Positions 50,801 through 62,079 of a stretch of 64,000 bases of DNA are shown in pieces. Location of the stretch: the NCBI GenBank assembly GCA_032207245.1, contig CM063503.1:61463840-61527839 (forward strand), given 5' to 3'. Numbering within the stretch: position 1 is the first letter of the stretch; each line of letters starts with the position of its first letter. This DNA is from Pardosa pseudoannulata (taxonomy: Eukaryota > Arthropoda > Arachnida > Araneae > Lycosidae). Under the pieces are notes generated by a model, which did not search any database, was not told where the DNA came from, and worked only from the letters and a program-made list of their open reading frames with translations. The translations under genes were made by a program, and so were the position numbers.

Positions 50801-53800
50801 TCAGTATTTAATGGAACTTTTGATTTTTCTTTTACATCTTTTGTGTCTTCTAAAATGATAGTAGTATCAGGTGAGAGGGTTGTAGTTGATTCGAAGGTTT
50901 TCACAGTTGTCTTAGTTGATGTATCTTGCTTAGAAATTGAAGATGGAAACTTTGTTTCCGATGAAAAAGTAGAAATGGTTTCTTCACTTAAATCAGGAAT
51001 TGCTGTTGGTTTAGAGGATGATATTGTGGAAAGTTCAAAAGTTTCAAACTGAGACTCTTCTGTTGTTTCTTGATCTGGAGTTTTTGGTGGTAAAGTGGAA
51101 ACAAAAGTTGTTTCTTCAGAGTGTTTAACAGTATGTTCTTCCCCTGATGACTCAGTGAAAATGAAAGTAGAAGTTTCTGGAGATGAAGGTATATCTCTAG
51201 TGGTAGTCGATAGCGATACAAAAGAAAACTGCTCTTCCGTCGTCAATTTTACCGAGTCTTCACTTGTAAAAATTCCACCCTTTTCTGTTTCTGTAAATTC
51301 TTGGTTATCAAAATCCGTACTTTTTGGAGTGGTGTGTATTTCATCTACATCACTGGTAATGGTAGATGGTTTTGCATATTTTTCAATAATCGTTGAAGTT
51401 TCTATTGGTTGAACTTTCTCTTTTGAAATAGTTGTAAAATCTCCAGCGTCAGTGGAAGTGTCACTAGTTTTTGAGGTCAGATGAGAGGAGGTTTCATCGT
51501 AAACACTTGCATCATTTTCAAAATCGGGGGATAATGTATCTGTAAAATTATCAATTTTGTCAATAGTTGGAATAGATGTTGTATCTAAATTAATCTGGTA
51601 TTTCCCGTCAGAATTAGCGTTTATTGAAGTTATTTCGGATGCAGTGGATGTCTGCGTTTTTTCAAAAGTAGTTAATGGTTCATCGGGGAAAGTAGACTCC
51701 GTTGTTTTATCAGTAGTTTCAGCTTCTGTTGTGGATGAGTATGACGTTGGTGTTGAAGCTTTCTCTGTATAAAAAGTAGGTGCTTTAGAAGATTCAGATC
51801 CAATGGATTCGTTTGTTTCCGGAAGTGTAGATTTTATTGATTCCCCTAATACCGTGGATATAGTAGATATAGTTTCCTCTGTTGATTTTGTTTCAGAAGT
51901 TTCTAAAAGAATAGGTACTGATATGTCTTCTTTCGTTGATACTGAAATAGGCACCTCTGTTACGCTTTCAGAGTAAGTTGAAGTTTCTTCAGGTGTAGTT
52001 AATTCAACTGTAATATGCTTGGTAGTTTCTGAAACCTTTCCTGAAGAATCACTCTGTACAGTGGATGAATCAGTATCTACTGCTGAAGAAGCAACAATTT
52101 CAGGTATTTCAGTAATTGATTCAGAGAAGGAAATTTCTTTTAACGTCGTTTCTTCACCTTCAAAATGGGTTGACATTTCAGGTAAGAGAGTGTTCGATAC
52201 ATGATCGCTTTGTGATGTTACAATATCTATTGATTGTATTGAATTCGAAGTTGTTGATTCCGAGAAGACTGTTGGCGTTGAGGATTTTGTTGAAATATCT
52301 TCTGGCTTTTCTGTTTTATCAAAATTGGTTGTCATTTCATCGAATTCAGAGAGCTTTGTTTCATCCTTTGTAGTTATTTCTGTTGTTTCGGTAATTTTTG
52401 TTACAGCAGAGGATGTTGACTGATCTCCGGTTTCCTTTGCTATAAGTACAGAACTTGTCGAATATGATTCATAATCGTCTGTAGTAGTTAAGTCTTCTGT
52501 GTTATGTTTCTCTGTATAGGATGTAGCAGTTGTTTCGTAAAATGTAGTTTCATGATCAGACGCTGTTATTTTATCAGGGGTTACCGAATCGTTAGTTACA
52601 AAAATATCTCCCGTTGATCCTGTAAAATGAAATGTTCCTTCTCCAGAAGATGTTTTTAGATCTTCATTTATCGGGCTCTCTTGTGGATGAGTTGATTTAT
52701 CAGAGCTTGATGGTACTGAACTAGTAGTTGAAACTTTTTCTTCAGGAAACGTAGTCTTTGCTGAAAGTGTTGTGAGCAAATCTTCTGATACTGAAATTAT
52801 CTCTGCTTCACTGGTTTCGATTATTGTCTTCTCAGAACTTGTTACAACATCTATATCTCCCTGAAATGCAGTTATATGAGAGTAATTTGTCAATGTGTCA
52901 ACACTTTCAGCTGTTATTTCTGTTGGTGTTTTATCCTCGTAAGCTTCTGAAGTAGTTGAAAGATCTTCAAGCGTGTCTTTAGCAGTAGAGGAAAATATTT
53001 CTGAAGAGGTGAAAGTTTTTGAAGTAGTTTTAGATTCTTCCTTGTTTGATTCTAGAGTTGCTATCTCTGAAGTTTCGGTGAACTCAGATGATCCAGCAAA
53101 CTCCGCTCCATCGCCTTTATGAAGGTCAATTCCTTCTTCATCAGATATAGTTGTCATTGAGAACACTTTATCCTCGTTCGACACATCATTTGAATATTCC
53201 GTGGTTAGTTTTATGTCACCGAAGGTCTTGGGTTTTTCAGAAAGTGTAGTTTCTTCTTCAGATGTTGCTAGCAGTTTTTCGGTAAGTGTGGATGCATCTG
53301 TTTGTGTGGATGAGGTATCTTCCAAATCATGAGAACTTAAAGTGCTTGTTGAAACTTGCTTATGGTCATCTTCTGTATTTGTTTGACTGAGGGATTCAAA
53401 AGTACTTGGCATTTTAGTTTCAAAAGATTTTTCGGTTTCTTCATTGACATTAGAGGATATTTCTGTAGGTAATGTAACAAAATGTTCATTTTCTTTTTCA
53501 CTGAATGTTGTAAGGTCATGAGAAACAGTAAATATTTCGTCTTCAGGGCTTTTATGTGTTGTAGATTCATATTTGATTGAGAAATTATTTTCTTCTATAT
53601 CTGATACATTTTGTTGTTGCGACAAAGGGATCTCCGACAATGTTGAAGACGAAATTAAAGATTTGCTTTCCTCAGAAGTAGTACCATCATTGGTTTCAGA
53701 TGACGATGTTAAAAATGAAGCAGAAGTTTCGCTAGAATCTATAAATTCTAAGGGAGAGGTTGTAGTTCTTCTATCAGTGGTGAGTTTAATATCCTTTACA

Positions 53801-56800
53801 GAAAACTCCTCCAATTCTGTGAAAGTGCTAAATGCTGATTTAGATGTTGTTTGCGTTATGTCAAAATGCGAATCTTTTTCATCAGCAATAGATGAAGAAA
53901 TGGTTCCTGCAACAGAGGATGTTTCCGGGTTTGTGGAAGAGATTGTTGTAATCTCAATTTTTTCACTGGAGGTAGGTTCCTTATTTGTCGTTGCCTCTTC
54001 GTCAACAGAGTGGACAGAATCTTTATCATATATATCATCAATTCCTAACTTTGTTGTATAAATACCATGTGTTGTTTCTTTTTCACTAGATTTTGAATCT
54101 TCTGTTGTCGATGCCTCTTCGTCAACAGAGTGGACGGAATCTTTATCATATATATCTTCAATTCCTAACTTTGTTGTATAAATACCATGTGTTGTTTCTT
54201 TTTCACTAGATTTTGAATCTTCTGTTGTCGATGCCTGTTCGTCAACAGAGTGGTCGGAATCTTTGTCATATATATCTTCAATTCCTAACTTTGTTGTATA
54301 AATACCATGTGTTGTTTCTTTTTCACTAGATTTTGAATCTTCTGTTGTATGAGAAACTAGTTCAGTAATACCATCTGTAGAACTAGTAGTATGAGATTCA
54401 TGTTCATCAAATGTAACGGACACAGGAGTGACTGATGGTGGTATTTTAGTCAAATCTGAGTTTTCTTCTTTTAAGGAAGTCGCCTTGATATCAGAAAAGC
54501 TCTCAGAAACTGAGATATGTTTAGTTGTAAATAAATTATCAATAGATGAGGATACTTCAGTTTCAGCAGAGAAAGAGGCAGTGGAAGGTGTTGTTGGAAA
54601 TGATGATGACGAAACAGATCCTGTGATTGCAGTTGTTGGGCGTTTCGATTTTATGGCCGAAATTTTTACAGAAGTTGCCTTGTCTGAATCAGGTGATAAT
54701 GAAGCACTTGTTCTTACTTCAATGAAACGAGTTGTTGATTTGGAGTCTTCAGGAGTAGCAGTTTGTTTCGATGGTGGTGAAGTAGTTATTTTGTTTAGCT
54801 GTTTTGGAGGCTGTGGTGTTGTTTTTAAACTGGAATCTTCAGGAGTAGCAGTTTGTTTCGATGGTGGTGAAGTAGTTATTTTGTTTAGTTGTTTTGGAGG
54901 CTGTGCTGTTGTTTTTAAACTGGAATCTCCAGGAGTAGCAGTTTGTTTCGATGGTGGTGAAGTAGTTATTTTGTTTAGTTGTTTTGGAGGCTGTGCTGTT
55001 GTTTTTAAACTGGAATCTCCAGGAGTAGCAGTTTGTTTCGATGGTGGTGAAGTAGTTATTTTGTTTAGTTGTTTTGGAGGCTGTGCTGTTGTTTTTAAAC
55101 TGGAATCTCCAGGAGTAGCAGTTTGTTTCGATGGTGGTGAAGTAGTTATCTTGTTTAGTTGTTTTGGAGGCTGTGTTGTTGTTTTTAAACCATGTCCTGT
55201 TGGGAAAAAATGTGAATAAAAAACTTTCATCTCAGTTTTAAAGAATAAATAAATAAAGTATCAATATTTTAAAGAATAAATAAATAAATGTATCCTTAAG
55301 TATAAAAATAAATTTATACTTAAGGATACACTGTACCCTTTATTTATTCTTTTTTAAAGTTTTACAGTAAGCATTCTAATTAACTCGTTTCACAAAGAAT
55401 AAAATTTAAAGCTCATTCATTAAAGCAAAGTCATTTTAAAATGTTCATTTACTTAAAATTTAAAAAAAAATAAAACATTTTTTATTACTTCTTATACTTT
55501 TTTCAAGTATTGTCATTTAATGTTGCCACATCAAAACATTTTAAAGATTCATCAAAGCTTTCTACATAAGTATGAGCGGAAATTTTTAACTATCTTTAAA
55601 ATAAAATTTTATAACATTTATTATTTTTTTTATTGAAACTGAGAATTTTTTTTATATATTTTGTCTATAAAAGAAAACAACTGATTGGTAATTGTATGCA
55701 CAATATTATTATATACATTATAGATTATTAAAACTAAATAGTAAAAGAATTAACGCTTGCATCTTAAATACGTAAAAAGTCCTAGCATTTTTAATCTAGT
55801 GAATTCGGAAAAGAGAAACGTGGAGGAAAAAAAAACATTTTAAATTTCCTTTTATTAAAGAAAAACTCTACAAATGAAATCGTACACGTAAATGAAATTT
55901 AAAATAATGAAGCAATTTCAAATTTTGCAAGTGTGTGTAGGAAGAGTAAAACAATAATTTGAAACATTAAAAATGATTTTATATTTTAAATATTTTTGAG
56001 GTTTCGTGTCTCCTTAAACTTTTCTTCTGTTTGTTCAAAGATATTATTATGGGAAGAATGTTTTACAGAAAAAAAATGTACTACCTAGTTATATACTTAA
56101 GATGTATGGTTAGATACTGAAAATAATAATTAATAGGAACATTCAGCTGTATGATTGGGATATGCTTGCTGAAAGCAGAAATATCATTTACTATTAAATC
56201 AGTCAAAAATATAGTCTTTAAGTAATAATAAATTTATTTTGCAGTATAAGAAAATCTTTCTAAAACCTACAAGCAATGGTAAAGATACTGTTATTTCAAA
56301 ATACATTCCGATCCAAGTTGTTGTAAGTTATTTGAAGCAACTTTTTCATTCTCCAATCTAAAAAAATTCTTTTAACCCTTTAACGAACGGTGGTTTTGCA
56401 GCGAATCCACCAGTTAAAAGTTTCTTTTTTCTACTTTTTAAAGACATATGAATGATTTTTTTTAATTTTCTACGTTTATGATATTTCAAACTTACAGCAG
56501 ATAAAAGCACTACAATTAATTCATTTTTCCATTTGAAATATGCATGTTTAAACTTCCTTTACCTAGAAAATTCAGAAATTCTATTTATCTTCCTTGTGAA
56601 ACCCAAGTACCTATATTTATCCAAATAACACTTAAGAACTGTTTAGCTATTTTTATAATACCCTTTTAATGATAATTATTCATTGTTCTTCCAAACTTAA
56701 TAAAAATTTAAAAAAAAGTATTATTTTCACACAGTACAAAGGGATGGTTTTACATTTAAACCACCCCTCTAACCTTTCTTATTCCCAAAGAATGCACATT

Positions 56801-59387
56801 TTTTCATGTTTTTTACATTTATAAGGTTCATAAATGTATAATTAAACACTTTTAAACTTGCTTTACCCAGAAAATTCAGAAATTCAATTTATCTCCCTTG
56901 TGACCTCAAACACCTATATTTATCCTAATAACATTTAAAAGCTGTTTAGCTATTTTTTTATTATACACTTTTAATGATAATTATTCATTGTACTCCCACC
57001 TAATTAAAAATTTAAAAGAAAGTATTATTTCCACACAGTACGAAGGGATGGGTTTGCATTTAAACCAGCCCTCTAACCTTTCTTCCTCCCAATGAATGCA
57101 CATTTTTTTCCTGTATTTTACATTTATAAGGTTCATAGATAACATTTATAAACTAATATCATTAAATCCTAAGAAATTTATATTAGTGCCCTTTAAAGGG
57201 TTAAACAACTTATCATGTGATTCGAGTTTCTGTTATTTTTAATAAAATGTACTTTCAAATAAAAAAAATTGCATGCAGATTCTATAGACTTCACTTCAGC
57301 GGAGAATAACATCTTGCTCTGGATCCATGATAAGAAGTTTTCACGAAGTTAAAAAAGTATTAATTCTACTGTGTAAACCAAATCATAAACAAGTTCCTCT
57401 CCTCTGGAAAAAATAGTTATGAATTAAAAATTTTATAACCAATCAACAATATAAAACCAAAGTTAACAAAAGTATCCTTAACCATTTAAAGGACACTAAT
57501 GTAAATTTCTTAGGATTTAATGAATTTAGTTTATAAATGTTACCTATGAACCTTATAAATGTAAAATACAGGAAAAAAATGTGCATTCATTGGGAGGAAG
57601 AATGGTTAGAGGGCTGGTGTAAATGCAAACCCATCCCTTCGTACTGCGTGAAAATAATACTTTCTTTTAAATTGTTATTTGGGTGGGAGTACAATGAATA
57701 ATTATCATTAAAAGTGTGCAATAAAAAAATAGCTAAACAGTTTTTAAATGTTATTATGATAAATATAGGTGTTTGAAGTCACAAGGGAGATAAATCGAAT
57801 TTCTGAATTTTCTGGGTAAAGATAGTTTAAAAATGCATATTTCAAATGGAAAAATGAATTAAGTGTAGTGTCTTTATCTGCTTCAAGTTTGAAATGTCAC
57901 AGACATAGAAAATTTTAAAAATTCATTCATATGTCTTTAAAAAGTAGAAAAAAATAAGCTTTTAACAGGTGGATTCATTACATAACCGCCGTTCGTTAAA
58001 GGGTTAATAAAAGAGTAAATAAAAATATTTTTGTACTTACTGCAGTGGTATCGTGGACAACATCGATTGGATATCCGTATGCTGACACAGTTTTCACGTG
58101 AATAGTTAGCTGGGACATCGCAAATAACGTGATCGCAATAAATAACGCTGTTAATGCACTGACAGTTGGTTTTGCAAACATTGGTTGATGGAACAGCTTG
58201 TCCATTTTGATACACCTTCTTTCCTACTCTGCAAACACCTAACAAGAAAGGGAATAATGAACCCAAAGTCTTTATTATATACTGATAAAAAATCTTTTAG
58301 GGTAAACATTTTTAGTACCAGTTAAGTGCTAAAGAGAATATTTTAGGAGTGTTCGGAGTGATATTCCTGTACTATCATTGGTCAGAAAAGAGCTCTCTCA
58401 TTGGCTTAGTAAAGTGTCGTTCTGATACTGGTTACGGAACACCCGAATCCCAATGGAAGTTTGTCCGAAGATGTGACTATCTGGGACTAGCTAATATCTA
58501 TGTGTAATTCTGATTTTTATCACAATTTAAAAAAAAATATAAAATATAAAAAAAACCATAAGAATTTTAAAATTATATAAACTATTCTTTTCTTAACACT
58601 AGATTGCCCGAGATTTCTTGTATACCTATATTGCCCAAAAACAGTCAAAATGACTGCATTGTGAAAAAATAACAAATATGTATAGAAATTTGTTTAAAAT
58701 TGATTTTTAATATTTCTTATATTATTTACAATTAAACAACAAGTTATTAGTAAATATTAACAATAAAAAAATTTACTTTAATTAAAAAAAATAATTTATG
58801 CATTATTATTTGTACATTCGACCTCCTGAAACGTATTTTCAGTTTCTTCATCAGAATCTGAACTAGTTAGCACCCTACACCTTTTCCTGGGCATATTGAT
58901 GACACTTTCATTTTCATCATTGGTGATCGACTCTTCATCACTATCTTCAGCGTCAGATGTTTCACTTTGAATATAATCCGCTTCATCTTCAGATGATAGT
59001 TCAGAATTTGTTGCATTTGATTCTATATCGGAGCACTCTTCACTTATGTTCGTTAGCTTTTAAAATAACTCATTTCTGTTCGACATTTTTTTCATAAAGT
59101 TAGGGCGCAAAAGAAATAAAATAAACAACTTGTTAGAACAACACTTTATAAAGATTCGAATAACTAGTACTACTTTAGCTTATTCAACTGATACTTATCA
59201 AGTATACCCCCAAATTGACAATTTATCATGCATCGGTATGTTACCGTAATCGAAAAAAAAATGTTATTTCAATACAAAGCCGGACAGGTCATATAAGAAA
59301 TTTACTCAATTCAATAAATAAAAATCTTTTGATTATTTAAAATTTCCCAAGCAGTCAAAATGACTGCTTCTGGGCAATATAGGTATA

Positions 59388-59467
<80 letters not shown>

Positions 59468-62020
59468 GGAAATAAAGGAGGGCGGAAGTAACTACAATTA
59501 TTCATAAACCTATTTATATGTTATAGAAAAAGTCACCAAATTCTAAGAAATTGTATCATTATATTTCATAATTGTTTTTCTAATTGAAATTAAAAAACAG
59601 TCAAAATGACTGCCTTGGGCAATCTAGTGTTAATAGTTTATTGAATCTAGTAACATTATTACACTTTTAGTGTATTGCATCTCAAAACTTTGCACAGTGT
59701 ACACTTGTTTAATCACAGATATTTGCTGTGAAGAACCCATGTATCCATTACACTATTAATTTATCTTATTCAAGAATAATTAATACAATAAATTAATTAC
59801 TAAATTGTTTACTTATTCTGTTCGTTATCAACCAAACTCATGTTATATTATATCCATGCAAGCTAGAACACCTCAGTTCTAAACCAGTTGCAGGGAGTTC
59901 ATTTGCCTAACTTTTTTGCATCGTTTTTATGTGAGAGCCTAATAGAAAAGTTACATTTAAGTTTTTCTTATAAATAAATAGAGTAAACTCTCGATTATAC
60001 ACATACCGTCAAAAAACTTAAAACGACAATAGACTTTTAAGACTAAAATGTTTGAATTTTATTGAATCAACAATTTTTTTCAATACATATATAATTAACA
60101 AAAGGATTTTTTTGATAACATTTTAATAAAACGTCCATGTCTCTTAATAAGATTCTTATACAAAAATCTCCGATTCGTGTACTTAATCCGGATAAGGGTC
60201 AAACATGTCGTTTGTTACTATAGTAAATAAATGACAAGCCAATAGCTATTAGTCAGCATAGATGTTTTTAAGCATTCAAAGCTACCCTACTTAAGCAGTA
60301 AACTCAAGTGTAATCAGTCCTAAATTATCGCTAACATTAATCACAGCACATATAACCTACTATCTAATTATTCTTTAAATTTACAATCTACATTAACGAA
60401 AATCAACACTGATAATTCCAGATTTAATTTTATAATTTAGTGTTCTTGTTCCTCCTAACATTGTGAACAAATTTACAAATTAAAACCATGCTTTATAGAA
60501 ACATCCTTTATACCTCATTTTGTGTTACCTAATTTTGCCGCAAAGTTGAGGAAAACTTCATAATTTTATTATTGTAAAGCCATGAACTTAAATAGTAAAT
60601 TGGTTTGTATAAAAATAATAGACATGTTCACTAAAACTTAACTACATTCGAAAACTGATTTTCTTTACAGATACAACATAAATGAATACAGTAGATCTCA
60701 TTAAGGTAAAAACTAATCGCTTTTAAAGTAGGCTTTATGCCTTTAAAAATCTGTAAAAATAAGCGTCAAGAACAGGTGCAAGGAATTGTAACATGAACAT
60801 AATACAGGACTTCAGACTATCTTTCTACCAATAAACTTTCTACAATTCGAAAAATTTTAAGTTTAAAACTAAAGTCAATGCCTTTTCTAACATTTCAAAA
60901 TTACCTTTAAACTAGAAAATAAAAAAAAAATGCTTTTTCAAGTACAAAGTTGTGACCCCGACTTATAGTCTGTAGCGTTTGTAAATAGTCATTCAAACGT
61001 TAAGAGTATTTTCTGAAAGATGTTAAGAAACAGAACAAAATATATCATTTGAGAAAAAAACTTCTAAATAAATGCTCAGAAAATTGTAAGAATTAGAATA
61101 AGAAAAAATAACGAATAAGATAAAAATGAGAAAATTTCGCATTACATAAAATGCTATTTATTAAAATATTTAAAGAAGCCGCGGTAGATCAGTCGGCAAA
61201 GACAGCGTTCTATAACTGGAAGGTTGCGGGTTCGGGGCTGGAGCCAGCTTTAGATCCGCCGTGTTCGCTAAAGGTGAATGGGGTTCGTGGTCACAAAGTC
61301 CTCCAAGTTCTCAAACGATACCTCTGGGGGTGGTAGGCCAAGCCTGGGGGTCTTCTGCTTGGTCCCTGCTTCTAAATTACGAGGACCCAGCGGGGGTAAT
61401 GTTACTCGAGTCCATAGGGGGGTGTTGCAATGATTCACCTTTGTCGTGCCTCGGTGCGGCTCTGGGGAAGAGCAACAGGGTGTTGTACTACGGTACCTTG
61501 GACAGCTATCAGCCTCCTCGTGGCGCCCCCTGGTAACTAGGAGTCTCCCTCCTAGACCAATGATAGCCGTTTGAAAACCTCAAGGGGTTTACCTCCTTTA
61601 GGTATACTCGGGTTTCACGAACGGGGTTTCCTGAGTGATCCTTCTCTTCCGACTTCCCTGGTAGTCGAACACTGTTGTAGTATTGTTCCTTACTGGGGTC
61701 GTCTACATTAATTTCGAGCCACGACAGCCTCTTGTAGGTCAGCAACATGTGGTGTTGTGGTTACGTTGCGGCGACTACGTCATTCAGTTTACCGTATGGC
61801 TACACGCCACGGGGTCGAATTCATTACTCGAGTCCATAACATAAGTTAAGCTACACGTGGTTATCGGGTGGTACTAAATGAGTAACAGGTTCGCAGTCTT
61901 GTTAAGGCGTTAGGATAATGTCTGTATCGCCTGCTGCGTTCGAAAAAAAGATATTTCAAATAAAGAAAAACCCGAAAATAAAACTTGCTTTAATATAAAA
62001 AATATTCAGGGCTTCAAACC

Positions 62021-62079
<59 letters not shown>

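Larger units (their letters stand above)
55197..58040. other. Intron between VWC 1 and the giant exon
   Basis: A 2,844-base intron. About 55200-56370 shows no recognised element; the rest is dominated by two inverted TTAA elements. Confidence 0.75.
58597..59629 (-). mobile_element. piggyBac-like element, internally deleted
   Basis: 1,033 bp flanked by TTAA (58593-58596 and 59630-59633). The terminal inverted repeats read CACTAGATTGCCC at both ends. The palindrome CAGTCAAAATGACTG occurs at 58642-58656, 59352-59366 and 59598-59612. The internal copy is followed by an inverted version of the left subterminal region, then an (AT)n run at 59397-59465. It carries a transposase N-terminal relic on the minus strand. 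Confidence 0.88.

Noticed and set aside
54428..55219. 263-codon plus-strand frame opposite the mucin N-terminal repeats
   Set aside because: Shadow of the 90-bp coding repeats; the minus-strand frame is far longer and splices correctly.
61261..61536. 91-codon frame resembling proteins predicted in other arthropod genomes
   Set aside because: It lies across a tRNA-derived SINE and an adjacent GC-rich insertion; similar predictions elsewhere are likely SINE-derived.
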